A stretch of DNA of 64,000 nucleotides from Burkholderia sp. USMB20 (GCF_000949135.2 NZ_JTAN02000012.1:186001-250000), one strand, 5' to 3'. Shown: positions 8,431-21,057, counted from the first letter of the stretch. Notes: a model not told the origin generated them from the letters alone. A program made the numbers and translations.

Positions 8431-9534
8431 ATGCTGACTGGAAACATCCTCACCCCCGACGGCTGGATTCACGGCTCGCTCGACAGCGAGAACGGCCGCA
8501 TCACCACGCTCGACGGCACGCCCGCCGATCCCGCGAAAAACGACGCGCCGTACATCCTGCCCGGCTTCATCGACCTGCACGTGCACGGCGGCGGCGGCGC
8601 CGACGTGATGGAAGGCGGCGACGCGATCGAGACGATCGCGCGCACGCACGCGCAGTTCGGCACGACGAGCCTGCTCGCGACGACGATGACCGCGCCGCGC
8701 GACGAACTGATGCAGGTCGTCGCGAACCTCGGCACCGTCGCCCGCACCCGCACGCAGGGTGGCGCGCGCGTGCTCGGCGTGCACCTCGAAGGGCCGTACA
8801 TCAACCCCGGCAAGCTCGGCGCGCAGCCGGACGCGGCCGTGTCGGCCGTGCTCGACGAAGTGCTGAAGTACCTGTCGATCGCGCCGATCCGCGTCGTCAC
8901 GCTCGCGCCGGAGATCGCCGGCCACATCGAGATCATCGGCGAGATGGCCGCGCGCGGCGTGCGCGTGCAGCTCGGCCACTCGCTCGCGACCTACGACGAT
9001 GCCGTCGCCGCGCTCAAGCACGGCGCGTGTGGTTTCACGCACCTGTTCAACGCGATGTCGCCGCTGCATCACCGCAACCCGGGCCTCGTCGGCGCCGCGC
9101 TCGCGCATGCCGAGTACGCGGAAATCATCCCCGACCTGCTGCACGTGCATCCGGGCGCGATTCGTGCCGCGCTGCGCGCGATTCCGCGCCTGTATGTCGT
9201 GACCGACAGCACGTCCGCCACCGGCATGCCCGACGGCGAATACCGGCTCGGCAGCCAGCACGTGACGAAGTGCCTCGGCGGCGTGCGGCTCGCCGACGGC
9301 ACGCTCGCCGGCTCCACGCTGACGATGGACCAGGCGCTGCGCAACCTCGTGTCGCTCGGCCTGCCGATCGCCGACGTGTCGAACCGGATGTCGCGCTATG
9401 CGGCCGACTACCTCGGCGTCACCGATCGCGGTCGCCTCGAGCGCGGCGCATGGGCCGACCTCGTCGTGTTCGATCGCGACCTGAACCTCACCGCGACCTA
9501 CGTCGAAGGAGAATCGATTGTCGAATATGCTTAA
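8431..9534 (+). CDS. nagA: N-acetylglucosamine-6-phosphate deacetylase
   Basis: A 367-residue amidohydrolase that removes acetate from GlcNAc-6-phosphate to give glucosamine-6-phosphate in the cytosol. The metal-binding His50-x-His52 lies in DLHVHGGGG. GVHLEGPYINPGKLGA, VQLGHSLATYD and THLFNAMSPLHHRNPG give the remaining ligands and the sugar-phosphate site, and VVTDSTSATGMPDG contains the catalytic Asp region. Length is normal. It starts 97 bp after nagR and its end overlaps the next gene. Its product feeds directly into the NagB-II deaminase encoded next. Confidence 0.95.
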   Translation: MLTGNILTPDGWIHGSLDSENGRITTLDGTPADPAKNDAPYILPGFIDLHVHGGGGADVMEGGDAIETIARTHAQFGTTSLLATTMTAPRDELMQVVANLGTVARTRTQGGARVLGVHLEGPYINPGKLGAQPDAAVSAVLDEVLKYLSIAPIRVVTLAPEIAGHIEIIGEMAARGVRVQLGHSLATYDDAVAALKHGACGFTHLFNAMSPLHHRNPGLVGAALAHAEYAEIIPDLLHVHPGAIRAALRAIPRLYVVTDSTSATGMPDGEYRLGSQHVTKCLGGVRLADGTLAGSTLTMDQALRNLVSLGLPIADVSNRMSRYAADYLGVTDRGRLERGAWADLVVFDRDLNLTATYVEGESIVEYA

Positions 9535-10534
9535 GGAAGCGCGCGAGTCCGCCCAGGTCGTCGCCGCGCAACTCGCCGACACCACGCGCGTCGAAACGCT
9601 CGCCGCGCAACTGCTCGATCACCCGCCGGCCGTCGCGCTGACGGTCGCGCGCGGCAGCTCGGATCACGCCGCCTGCTATTTCGCGAGCCTGACGATGAGC
9701 CGCCTCGGCGTGCCGGTCGCGTCGCTGCCGATGTCGGTCGCGACGCTGCAGCAGGCGCCGCTGAAGGTGCAGGACCAGCTCGCGCTCGCATTCTCCCAGT
9801 CGGGCAAGAGCCCCGATCTCGTCAACACGATGGCCGCGCTGCGCGAAGCCGGCGCGCGCACCGTCGCCGCCGTCAACGTGCTGCCGTCGCCGCTCGCCGA
9901 CGCGTGCGAGCACCAGCTGCCGCTTCTCGCCGGCCCCGAGCTGTCGGTCGCCGCGACCAAGAGCTACATCGCGATGCTGTCGCTGTCCGCGCAGATCGTC
10001 GCGTACTGGCAGCGCGACGCCGCGCTGATGACGGCGTTGCGCGGCCTGCCCGACGTGCTCGCGCAAGCCGGCCGGCTCGACTGGTCGCCGGCCGTCGCCG
10101 CGCTCGCGGGCATCGAGCGGATGATCGTGATCGGCCGCGGCCTGGGCCTTGCGATCGCGCAGGAAGCCGCGCTGAAACTGAAGGAAACCTCCGGCATCCA
10201 GGCCGAGGCATTCTCGAGCGCCGAAGTCCGGCACGGCCCGATGGAGCTGATCGACCGCGACTATCCGCTGCTCGTGTTCGCGCCGCCGGGGCCCGAGCAG
10301 GCCGGGCTGCTGCAGCTCGCGCAGGACATGCGCGCACGCGGCGCGGCCGTGTTGCTCGCGGCGCCCGCCGGCACGCCCGGCGCGACCTTGCCGCTCGCGC
10401 AGTCCGCCCATTCGGCGCTCGACCCGATCGCCGCCATTCTTTCGTTCTACGTGATGGCGGCGGATCTCGCCGTCGCGCGCGGCCGCAATCCCGACACGCC
10501 GCGCCACCTGAACAAAGTCACCGAAACGCACTGA
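9518..10534 (+). CDS. nagB: SIS-domain glucosamine-6-phosphate deaminase (NagB-II type)
   Basis: A 338-residue protein with two SIS domains, like the isomerase half of GlmS. Visible motifs are VARGSSDHAACYFA, AFSQSGKSPDLV, ELSVAATKSYIAM, RGLGLAIAQEAALKLKE and AEVRHGPMELI. There is no glutaminase domain, so it should convert glucosamine-6-phosphate to fructose-6-phosphate and ammonia, the NagB-II reaction known in other proteobacteria. The TTG at 9518 has AAGGAGA 5 nt upstream and overlaps the end of nagA by 17 nt; the ATG at 9527 is the alternative start, with a wide 14-nt spacing. Classical NagB is unrelated in sequence, so the symbol denotes function. Confidence 0.85.
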   Translation: MSNMLKEARESAQVVAAQLADTTRVETLAAQLLDHPPAVALTVARGSSDHAACYFASLTMSRLGVPVASLPMSVATLQQAPLKVQDQLALAFSQSGKSPDLVNTMAALREAGARTVAAVNVLPSPLADACEHQLPLLAGPELSVAATKSYIAMLSLSAQIVAYWQRDAALMTALRGLPDVLAQAGRLDWSPAVAALAGIERMIVIGRGLGLAIAQEAALKLKETSGIQAEAFSSAEVRHGPMELIDRDYPLLVFAPPGPEQAGLLQLAQDMRARGAAVLLAAPAGTPGATLPLAQSAHSALDPIAAILSFYVMAADLAVARGRNPDTPRHLNKVTETH

Positions 10535-10573
10535 TAGCCGAGACAGCCGATGAGACGCGCCGAGGAGTCCCAG

Positions 10574-13132
<2,559 letters not shown>

Positions 13133-13219
13133 ACGTCGACGGCGGGCGCGCGACCCGTTTCACTACGCAAGCAATTAGGTCAACGACGCTTAATGACGAG
13201 ACATGGATTGGAGGACTGA

Positions 13220-14983
13220 ATGGACGGGAATCCGTTTCTGAAGATACAGGGCCTGGGCCGCGCGCTGATGCTGCCGATCGCGGTGTTGCCGGTCGCCGGC
13301 ATCCTGCTGCGGCTCGGGCAGCCGGACGTGTTCAACATCAAGATGATCGCCGACGCCGGCGGCGCGATCTTCGACAACCTGCCGCTCCTGTTCGCGATCG
13401 GCGTGGCGGTCGGTTTCGCGAAGGACAACAACGGCGTGGCGGCACTCGCGGGCGCGATCGGCTATCTGATCGAAACCGCGATCATGAAGGACATCGATCC
13501 CAAGCTGAACATGGGCGTGCTGTCCGGGATCATCGCGGGTGTCGTTGCGGGCTTGCTGTACAACCGCTACAAGGACATCAAGCTGCCCGACTACCTCGCG
13601 TTCTTCGGCGGCAAGCGGTTCGTGCCGATCATCACCGGGCTCGTGTGCGTGGTACTCGGCATCGTGTTCGGATACGTGTGGCAGCCGGTCCAGCATCTGA
13701 TCGACGCGGCCGGCCAGTGGCTGACGACGGCGGGCGCGATCGGTGCGTTCGTGTTCGGCTTCCTGAACCGCCTGCTGCTCGTTACGGGCCTGCACCACAT
13801 CATCAACTCGCTCGCGTGGTTCGTGTTCGGCAACTTCACGCCGCCGGCCGGCGGCGAGCTCGTGCACGGCGACCTGCACCGCTTCTTCGCGGGCGATCCG
13901 ACCGCGGGCACCTTCATGGCCGGCTTCTTCCCGATCATGATGTTCGGCCTGCCGGCCGCGTGTCTCGCGATGCTGCACGAAGCGCCGAAGGAGCGCCGCG
14001 CGATGGTCGGCGGCCTGCTGTTCTCGATGGCGCTCACGTCGTTCCTGACCGGCGTGACCGAGCCGATCGAATTCAGCTTCATGTTCCTCGCGCCGGTGCT
14101 GTACGTGATCCACGCGGTGCTCACCGGTCTGTCGCTCGCGATCTGCCAGATCCTCGGCGTGAAGCTCGGCTTCACGTTCTCGGCCGGCGCGATCGACTAC
14201 GTGCTGAACTACGGGCTGTCGACGAAGGGCTGGATCGCGGTGCCGCTCGGCATTGCGTACGGCGTCGCGTACTACGGGCTGTTCCGTTTCTTCATCCGCA
14301 AGTTCAACATGGCGACGCCCGGTCGCGAGCCGGCCTCGGCCGACTCGGCAACCGAGTCGTTCGGCTCGGGCGGCTTCGTCGCACCGGTGGCCGGTGCCGC
14401 GGCGGCAGCGCCGCGTGCGCAGCGCTACATCGCCGCGCTCGGCGGCGCGGGCAACCTGACGGTCGTCGACGCCTGCACGACGCGCCTGCGCCTGAGCGTC
14501 GTCGATCCGGAGAAGGTGTCGGAGCCGGAACTGAAGTCGATCGGCGCGCGCGGCGTGCTCAAGCGCGGCGGCAACAGCGTGCAGGTGATCATCGGGCCGG
14601 AGGCGGACATCATCGCCGACGAGATGCGTTCGGCGATCGGCAGCGGTGCGGCCGGTGCCGCGGCGACGGCCCCGGTCGCGGCCGCGCAGCAGGTCACCGG
14701 CGCGGCGGCCGGTCCGCTCGATCCCGATCCGCTGCGTTGGCTTGCGGTGTTCGGCGGCGCGACCAACGTCGCATCGCTCGACGCGATCGCGACCACGCGC
14801 CTGCGCGTCGTCGTGCGCGATGCAGCGGCGGTCGATCGCGATCGGCTCGGCGCGCTCGATGTCGCATGGGTGACGCCGGACACGTTCCATATCGTCTGCG
14901 GCAACGCGGCGGCACGCTATGCCGAACAGCTCGGCGCGCGCCTGCCGTCGACGGGCGGTGGTGCGGCCGTGCAACCGGCATGA
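13220..14983 (+). CDS. nagE: PTS N-acetylglucosamine permease, EIICB with an extra degenerate EIIB domain
   Basis: A 587-residue inner-membrane transporter that phosphorylates GlcNAc on entry. Residues about 1-365 are the multi-span EIIC channel; VTGLHHIINSLAW and TGVTEPIEFSFMF are characteristic. A linker leads to an EIIB domain with phospho-Cys419 in VVDACTTRLRL. A second EIIB-like repeat (about residues 500-575) has LDAIATTRLRV, where Ala524 replaces the Cys, so it cannot take phosphate. An AT-rich GGAGG-containing leader precedes the ATG. Together with the nagF product it makes a complete PTS. A strong terminator follows. Confidence 0.93.
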   Translation: MDGNPFLKIQGLGRALMLPIAVLPVAGILLRLGQPDVFNIKMIADAGGAIFDNLPLLFAIGVAVGFAKDNNGVAALAGAIGYLIETAIMKDIDPKLNMGVLSGIIAGVVAGLLYNRYKDIKLPDYLAFFGGKRFVPIITGLVCVVLGIVFGYVWQPVQHLIDAAGQWLTTAGAIGAFVFGFLNRLLLVTGLHHIINSLAWFVFGNFTPPAGGELVHGDLHRFFAGDPTAGTFMAGFFPIMMFGLPAACLAMLHEAPKERRAMVGGLLFSMALTSFLTGVTEPIEFSFMFLAPVLYVIHAVLTGLSLAICQILGVKLGFTFSAGAIDYVLNYGLSTKGWIAVPLGIAYGVAYYGLFRFFIRKFNMATPGREPASADSATESFGSGGFVAPVAGAAAAAPRAQRYIAALGGAGNLTVVDACTTRLRLSVVDPEKVSEPELKSIGARGVLKRGGNSVQVIIGPEADIIADEMRSAIGSGAAGAAATAPVAAAQQVTGAAAGPLDPDPLRWLAVFGGATNVASLDAIATTRLRVVVRDAAAVDRDRLGALDVAWVTPDTFHIVCGNAAARYAEQLGARLPSTGGGAAVQPA

Positions 14984-15040
14984 TGCGATGAGACCGGCCT
15001 GATCCGCCTCGCGGATGCGGCCGCCGGTCGGTAAAACGAA

Positions 15041-15075
15041 AACGGCTTGCGACGCGTGTGTCGCAAGCCGTTTTT
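15041..15075 (+). terminator. Rho-independent terminator of the nag operon
   Basis: AACGGCTTGCGA at 15041-15052 pairs fully with TCGCAAGCCGTT at 15061-15072, with an 8-nt loop and a T-run running to 15075. It closes the nag operon 57 bp after nagE. Confidence 0.9.
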
Positions 15076-15163
15076 CATTGGTGGCGCGCGGTTGCGATGC
15101 GTGCATCGGCATCGCGCTCAATTGGCATCGACGTGCCGCGCGTGCCGAACGAATGTCCGGACG

Positions 15164-15189
15164 AAAAAAACCTCGCACGTAGCGAGGTT
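15164..15189 (-). terminator. Terminator of the cyd operon
   Basis: On the minus strand AACCTCGC (complement of 15182-15189) pairs with GCGAGGTT (complement of 15169-15176) across a 5-nt loop and runs into seven or eight Ts. It lies about 50 bp after cydX and faces the nag terminator. Confidence 0.85.
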
Positions 15190-15240
15190 CGTTCCCGATG
15201 GCGCGCGGCGGGGCGATCAACCGCCGCCGCATATGAGCGG

Positions 15241-15363
15241 TCAGTCGCGGCGTGCGCGCACCGGCGCTTCCTGCGGCTTCTGCCGCGCTTCGAGCCACAT
15301 CGCGTTGACGATGCCGAACGACAGCGCGACGCCGATACCGAGAATCCAGCTGAAGTACCACAT
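15241..15363 (-). CDS. cydX: Cytochrome bd small subunit CydX
   Basis: A 40-residue protein beginning MWYFSWILGIGVALSFG: one transmembrane helix followed by a short charged tail (EARQKPQEAPVRARRD). The WYF-W-LG start is the hallmark of CydX/YbgT, a small subunit that stabilises the haems of cytochrome bd oxidase. The gene lies 54 bp downstream of cydB on the same strand with GGAGT ahead of the ATG, and a terminator follows. Very short genes of this kind are often missed, but family pattern and position leave little doubt. Confidence 0.92.
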   Translation of the reverse strand: MWYFSWILGIGVALSFGIVNAMWLEARQKPQEAPVRARRD

Positions 15364-15417
15364 GATCCGACTCCTTGCGAAACGGTGGGCGAGGGCGCGT
15401 GCGCGCCCCGGCCGGGT

Positions 15418-16554
15418 TCAATACATCGAGTGCTTGTTCTCTTCGAGCGACTGGTGCGTGACCTTGCCGCGCATCACGCGGTACACCCAGCTCGTATAGA
15501 GCAGGACGATCGGCAGGAACACGATCACCGCGAACAGCATCACCTGCAGCGTCATGTGGCTCGACGTCGAATCCCACACGGTCAGGCTGCTGCGCGGGTC
15601 GAGCGACGACGGCATGATGAACGGGAACATCGAGAAGCCCGCGGTCAGGATCACGCCGGCGATCATCAGGCCGGTGCAGAAGAACGCCGTCTTTTCCTGC
15701 TTCGAGCCGGCGAGCAGCAGCGCGAGCAGGCCGCCCGCGATCCCGACGACCGGCGCCGCGATCATCCACGGATACTCGCCGTAATTCGCGAGCCACAGGC
15801 CCGAGCCGGCCGCCACGTCCTTCAGCAGCGGGTTCGCGACCGTGTCGGTCGGCGCGGCGTGCGTGATGTGGAAGCCGCCGATGGTCGACGCGATCAGCAC
15901 GCCGGCCAGCACGAACAGCACGACCGCGACGAGCGCCGACACCCGCAGCGCGATCGACGCGCGGCGTGCGATCACGCCGTCGGTCTTCATCTTGATGAAT
16001 GCCGCGCCGTGCGCGACCAGCATCGTGAGGCTGACGAGCCCGCAGAGCAGCGCGAACGGGTTCAGCAGCGCCCAGAAGCCGCCGTAGTAGGTGACGCGCA
16101 GGTCGCTGTCGAACTTGAACGGCACGCCCTGCAGCAGGTTGCCGAACGCGACGCCGAACACCAGCGCCGGCACGAAACCGCCGACGAACAGGCCCCAGTC
16201 CCAGCCCGCGCGCCAGCGCGGGTCGGGCCGCTTGCTGCGATAGTCGAAGCCGACCGGCCGGAAGAACAGCGCGAACAGCACGAGCAGCATCGCGAAGTAG
16301 AAGCCGGAGAACGACGCGGCATAGACGAGCGGCCAGGCGGCGAACATCGCGCCGCCGGCCGTGATCAGCCACACCTGGTTGCCTTCCCACGTCGCGCCGA
16401 CCGTGTTGACGATGATGCGGCGTTCCTCGTCGGTCTTGCCGAGGAACGGCAGCAGCGCGGTCGCGCCCATGTCGAAGCCGTCGGTGACGGCGAAGCCGAT
16501 CAGCAGCACGCCGACGAGCAGCCACCAGATCAGCTTGAGAGTTGCATAGTCCAT
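15418..16554 (-). CDS. cydB: Cytochrome bd ubiquinol oxidase subunit II
   Basis: A 378-residue, multi-span inner-membrane protein. [20 protein letters not shown] opens the first helix, followed by [39 protein letters not shown] and, near the C terminus, [19 protein letters not shown], all typical of CydB. I chose the ATG at 16554 because the frame extends 15 codons further with residues unlike the family. CydB pairs with CydA to reduce oxygen to water using ubiquinol at high oxygen affinity. It follows cydA by 31 bp and is followed by cydX. Confidence 0.96.
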   Translation of the reverse strand: MDYATLKLIWWLLVGVLLIGFAVTDGFDMGATALLPFLGKTDEERRIIVNTVGATWEGNQVWLITAGGAMFAAWPLVYAASFSGFYFAMLLVLFALFFRPVGFDYRSKRPDPRWRAGWDWGLFVGGFVPALVFGVAFGNLLQGVPFKFDSDLRVTYYGGFWALLNPFALLCGLVSLTMLVAHGAAFIKMKTDGVIARRASIALRVSALVAVVLFVLAGVLIASTIGGFHITHAAPTDTVANPLLKDVAAGSGLWLANYGEYPWMIAAPVVGIAGGLLALLLAGSKQEKTAFFCTGLMIAGVILTAGFSMFPFIMPSSLDPRSSLTVWDSTSSHMTLQVMLFAVIVFLPIVLLYTSWVYRVMRGKVTHQSLEENKHSMY

Positions 16555-16585
16555 AGCGATTCCTTGTTCCGTTGCGGGGGCGTGC

Positions 16586-18166
16586 TCAAACCGCGGCACG
16601 CTCGCCGGCTGCGGCGAGTTCGTGGTGATAGCGGCCGGTATGCAGCGACGACGGGCCGAGGCGCGCGTACTTGAACATCAGCTTGATCTCGATGACGAAC
16701 AGTGCCGTGTAGAACGCGATGAAACCGGCGAGGCTCAGGTACAGGTCCGTCGACGTCAGGCTGGACGCGGACAGATGCGTCGGCAGGATGCCCGCGATCG
16801 TCCACGGCTGGCGACCGAGCTCGGCGACGACCCAGCCGAATTCCGCGGCGAGCCACGGCAGCGGGATTGCCCACACCGCATAGCGCAGGAACCAGCGACG
16901 GTTGTCCTGCAGCAGCTCGCGGCGCGCGCAGAACCAGAACGCGGCGACGAAGGTCGCGAGGAACAGGAAGCCGAGGAACACCATGATCCGGAACGAGAAG
17001 AACACGGGCGCGACCGGCGGGATGGTCTTCTTCGCGGCGGCCTTGATCTGATCCGGCGTCGCATCGGTCACGTTCGGCGTGAACTGCTTGAGCATCAGCC
17101 CGTAGCCGAGATACTGCTTGTGCTGGTCGAACAATGCGCGGGTCGCGTCGCTCGTATCGCCCTGCTTGATCTTCTGCAATGCGCCGTACGCGACCATCCC
17201 GCTCTGGATGTGCTCCTCGCTGCGCTTCGCGAGCTCGCGCAGGCCGATCACCGGTTCGTCGATCGAGCGCGTCGCGATCAGGCCGAGCGCGTACGGGATC
17301 TTGATCGCGTAGTCGGTGCGCTCTTCCTTCTGGTTCGGAATGCCGATCAGCGTGAACGACGCCGGCGCCGGCTGGGTTTCCCATTCCGATTCGATCGCGG
17401 CGAGCTTCATCTTCTGCACTTCGCCGGTCGTATAGCCCGACTCGTCGCCGAGCACGATCACGCAAAGCGTCGACGCGAGACCGAAGCCGGCCGCGACCGC
17501 GAACGAGCGCAGTGCGAAATCGGTGTCGCGCTTCTTCAGCAGATACCACGACGAGATGCCGAGCACGAACATCGCGGCCGTCACGTAGCCGGCCGACACG
17601 GTGTGCACGAACTTCACCTGCGCGACCGGGTTGAACAGCACGTCGAACAGGTTCGTCAACTCCATGCGCATCGTCTGGTAGTTGAACTCGGCGCCGACCG
17701 GGTTGTTCATCCAGCCGTTCGCGACGAGGATCCACAGCGCGGACAGGTTCGAGCCCAGCGCGACGAGGAACGTGACCATCAGGTGCTTGACCTTCGACAG
17801 GCGGTTCCAGCCGAAGAAGAACAGGCCGACGAACGTCGACTCGAGGAAGAACGCCATCAGGCCCTCGACCGCGAGCGGCACGCCGAAGATGTCGCCGACA
17901 TAGTGCGAGTAGTACGACCAGTTCGTGCCGAACTGGAATTCGAGCGTAATGCCGGTCGTCACGCCCATCGCGAAGTTGATCCCGAACAACTTGCCCCAGA
18001 ACTGCGTCATGTCCTTGTAGACCTGTTTGCCGGTCATCACGTAGACGGCTTCCATGATGACGAGCAGCCAGGACAGGCCGAGCGTCAGCGGCACGAACAG
18101 GAAGTGGTAGAGCGCCGTGATGCCGAACTGCAGACGCGACAGATCGACGACTTCGCTACTTATCAT
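16586..18166 (-). CDS. cydA: Cytochrome bd ubiquinol oxidase subunit I
   Basis: A 526-residue, multi-span protein that binds the three haems and the quinol. His21 in [11 protein letters not shown] corresponds to a haem ligand at the N terminus. [13 protein letters not shown] is the conserved motif near the C-terminal helices, and the periplasmic Q-loop region precedes it. Length is normal for a long-Q-loop CydA. Its start overlaps the end of cydP by 11 bp, so the two are translationally linked. The enzyme supports respiration at low oxygen and tolerates nitric oxide and cyanide better than haem-copper oxidases. Confidence 0.96.
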   Translation of the reverse strand: MISSEVVDLSRLQFGITALYHFLFVPLTLGLSWLLVIMEAVYVMTGKQVYKDMTQFWGKLFGINFAMGVTTGITLEFQFGTNWSYYSHYVGDIFGVPLAVEGLMAFFLESTFVGLFFFGWNRLSKVKHLMVTFLVALGSNLSALWILVANGWMNNPVGAEFNYQTMRMELTNLFDVLFNPVAQVKFVHTVSAGYVTAAMFVLGISSWYLLKKRDTDFALRSFAVAAGFGLASTLCVIVLGDESGYTTGEVQKMKLAAIESEWETQPAPASFTLIGIPNQKEERTDYAIKIPYALGLIATRSIDEPVIGLRELAKRSEEHIQSGMVAYGALQKIKQGDTSDATRALFDQHKQYLGYGLMLKQFTPNVTDATPDQIKAAAKKTIPPVAPVFFSFRIMVFLGFLFLATFVAAFWFCARRELLQDNRRWFLRYAVWAIPLPWLAAEFGWVVAELGRQPWTIAGILPTHLSASSLTSTDLYLSLAGFIAFYTALFVIEIKLMFKYARLGPSSLHTGRYHHELAAAGERAAV

Positions 18167-18431
18167 GGTGGTCTCCCTCGGTAGATGCAGGCGCCGGCAC
18201 CGAGAGCAGCTTCTCGGCGACGACGGCAGGCGGCAGCGACATGTGCTCGGCCTGCGGATGATTGAAGAATGCGTATTTGAGCGACATCAGGAGGATCAGC
18301 TTGACGATCAGCACCAGCGTGATGTCGCGCATGAGGGTCGGCCCGCGCGCCCACGCGGCGATGCGTGCGCGCCAGCCGCAGCCTGTGGCCTGCGGGGGAC
18401 GCGGCGCAGGCGCTTTATTGATCGAGATCAA
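18156..18431 (-). CDS. cydP: Putative cytochrome oxidase small subunit CydP
   Basis: A small protein ahead of cydA with one transmembrane helix in MRDITLVLIVKLILLMSLKYAFF and a short polar tail ending GDHHDK. It resembles CydP, described beside cydAB in beta- and gammaproteobacteria. The longest reading uses a TTG at 18431 (91 residues). That start lies inside a perfect FNR-type box, so the internal ATG at 18332 (58 residues) is a serious alternative, though neither has a strong ribosome site. The end overlaps cydA by 11 bp. Confidence 0.75.
   Translation of the reverse strand: MISINKAPAPRPPQATGCGWRARIAAWARGPTLMRDITLVLIVKLILLMSLKYAFFNHPQAEHMSLPPAVVAEKLLSVPAPASTEGDHHDK
18418..18431. promoter_or_regulatory. 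FNR/ANR box at the cyd operon
   Basis: TTGATCGAGATCAA at 18418-18431 is an exact TTGAT-N4-ATCAA FNR/ANR consensus. It overlaps the longest possible start of cydP and lies 86 bp upstream of its internal ATG. Oxygen control of cyd by FNR-type regulators is established; binding here is inferred from the match. Confidence 0.65.
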
Positions 18432-18602
18432 GGTGATTATCCTGAATCGATTTACATCGGTTTTGGGGCGACTTTACGTCGGATTTATGACGGCAGTTAA
18501 GCTGTTTTAATCCTTTTGAGCCGACATGCCAATTTTAAAATGCCGGCTTTCCGATGCCGAGTGCGGCGATGCGGCAGACCGTCGCGAAGCGCGTGTCGAA
18601 AC

Positions 18603-18616
18603 TTGAGGCAGATCAA
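18603..18616. promoter_or_regulatory. Second FNR-like site upstream of cydP
   Basis: TTGAGGCAGATCAA at 18603-18616 differs from the FNR/ANR consensus at one position. It lies in the 330-bp spacer between cydP and rpoH. The rest of that spacer (18432-18700) is AT-rich around 18440-18540 and contains no gene. Confidence 0.5.
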
Positions 18617-18703
18617 GGTTATGCGGAAGGGGCCGGAATTCGCCCGATACCCGATCAACAAGGTCGATTAATCAGACACGATCGAGGCTAAAAACGACAG
18701 ACG

Positions 18704-18736
18704 AAAAAAAACCGCTGCCGGGCGGGCAGCGGTTTT
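18704..18736 (-). terminator. Terminator of rpoH
   Basis: On the minus strand an 11-bp stem (AAACCGCTGCC/GGCAGCGGTTT, arms 18725-18735 and 18709-18719) with a 5-nt loop runs into a stretch of Ts. It lies 26 bp after the rpoH stop. Confidence 0.88.
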
Positions 18737-18761
18737 GGGTGAAGCGCTCTAAATCGCGGAT

Positions 18762-19697
<936 letters not shown>

Positions 19698-19759
19698 TAA
19701 AAAACTCCTTTGGAATCAGGGACAAACCCCTGGTCTCGGATGAGATTCCGGGGCCCATC

Positions 19760-19786
19760 TTAGCACTCCCGTAATCCGAGTGCTAA
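19760..19786. promoter_or_regulatory. CIRCE element (HrcA operator) controlling rpoH
   Basis: TTAGCACTC-N9-GAGTGCTAA is an exact match to the CIRCE consensus, read at 19760-19786. HrcA binds this element. Placement before rpoH links the HrcA and sigma-32 systems, an arrangement described in comparative studies of betaproteobacteria. The rest of 19698-20058 contains no other recognised feature; 19820-20000 is comparatively AT-rich and should contain the pagL promoter. Confidence 0.95.
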
Positions 19787-20058
19787 TTCCTTAGAGGGCA
19801 CGGGGGCATCCAAGTTCCCGGTTTTCTATCGAACTTGTCGAGTCGATAGTCTAATTTGCGACCGGGCTGGCGGAGGGAAGTTCCGTAAGCCATTGTTTCT
19901 GATGGTAATCAGTAGACGATTTCGATTTTTGTAGTTTTGGAAGCAAACAATTTCGCTTCGCGATGCCGATCCGAAAAGTCCTTTACCATACCATTCAGTT
20001 CGCTCGGGCCCGGCCGCTGCGGCAAGGCTCCATTCAACCCACAAAGTTGGAGTGTCAG

Positions 20059-20628
20059 ATGAACAATAAGAAGAATTGCCGGCCCCATAGTCGGCTTGCG
20101 CTGCACGCGCTGCTGGCGGCGTCGCTGCTGGGCGGATCGGGTGCCGCGTTCGCGGATCGATGGGGAATCCAGGCCGGCGGCGGGTTTTCCGATCGCCACG
20201 GGATCGACAAGGGCGATCTCGGCGTCGTGTGGGATCCGGGCTGGAACTGGTGGGAAATCGGCGGCTGGCACTTCGCGTTCGTGGTGGAAGGGCACGCCGG
20301 CTACTGGCATACGGGCGGCAATGTTCATGGCAGCATCGGCGAATTCGGCGCGCAGCCGATGTTCCGCTTCATCAAGAGCGCGGGCCAGGTGCGTCCGTTC
20401 ATCGAGGCCGGTGCCGGCATCCGCTTCCTGACTTCCCCGACGATCTCCAACAATCTGTCGCTGGCGACGTCGTTCCAGTTCGTGGACGTCGCCGGCGTTG
20501 GCGCCCAGTTCGGAGAACGGCAACAGTATCAGGTCGGTTACCGTTTTCAACATGTGTCTAACGCGGGTATCAAAGAGCCGAATCCTGGTATAAATTTCCA
20601 CCAGTTCTACGTGCAGTACAACTTCTGA
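20059..20628 (+). CDS. pagL: Lipid A 3-O-deacylase PagL
   Basis: A 189-residue outer-membrane beta-barrel enzyme. Residues 1 to about 32 form a signal peptide (LALHALLAASLLGGSGAAFA, cleavage before DRWG). The barrel ends in Tyr-Asn-Phe, the usual C-terminal outer-membrane signature. The catalytic pair is His165-x-Ser167 in RFQHVSNAGI, matching the His-x-Ser-Asn motif of PagL. The enzyme removes the 3-O acyl chain of lipid A, which lowers immune recognition. I chose the ATG at 20059, with GGAG about 6 nt upstream; the frame extends further but without signal-peptide character. It stands alone, divergent from rpoH. Confidence 0.92.
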   Translation: MNNKKNCRPHSRLALHALLAASLLGGSGAAFADRWGIQAGGGFSDRHGIDKGDLGVVWDPGWNWWEIGGWHFAFVVEGHAGYWHTGGNVHGSIGEFGAQPMFRFIKSAGQVRPFIEAGAGIRFLTSPTISNNLSLATSFQFVDVAGVGAQFGERQQYQVGYRFQHVSNAGIKEPNPGINFHQFYVQYNF

Positions 20629-20673
20629 TCCGCACGCCGGCGCACGGCGGGCGCGTTGCCGAGGAGTCAGGCG

Positions 20674-21057
20674 ATGGCGAAGGTGGTCGATGCGATTCGC
20701 GCGCTCGAGCGCGAACGGTTCCGGGCGATGGTCGACGGAGACGGCGAGGCGCTCGATGCGCAATTGTCGGACAAGGTGTTCTTCGTGCACACCAACGGCA
20801 AACGCGAAACCAAGCAGCAGTTCATCGACGCCATCGTCGCCGGCCGCCGCCGCTATCGCCAGATCGAAATCCAGTCGCAGGACCTGCTGCCCGTCGGCGA
20901 CGCGACCTGCGTCGTCACCGGGCGCGCGTTGATCGAGATGGAAACGAACAACGGCGGGCTGGTGTTTCCGATCGCCTATACGGCCGTCCACACGCATGAG
21001 CAGGGCCACTGGCGCCTGCTCGCGTGGCAGGCGACGCGGTGCGCGACCGAGACATGA
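20674..21057 (+). CDS. NTF2-like (DUF4440-type) small protein
   Basis: A 127-residue cytosolic protein with the cone-shaped NTF2-like pattern: an N-terminal helix (VVDAIRALERERFRAMVDGD), then LSDKVFFVHTNGKRETKQQFIDAI, and a C-terminal strand HWRLLAWQATR. Proteins of this group are small-ligand binders or enzymes of many kinds, and the sequence does not show which. The ATG at 20674 has GAGGAG 7 nt upstream. It lies 45 bp after pagL on the same strand and is followed by a terminator, so both may share a transcript. Confidence 0.75.
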   Translation: MAKVVDAIRALERERFRAMVDGDGEALDAQLSDKVFFVHTNGKRETKQQFIDAIVAGRRRYRQIEIQSQDLLPVGDATCVVTGRALIEMETNNGGLVFPIAYTAVHTHEQGHWRLLAWQATRCATET

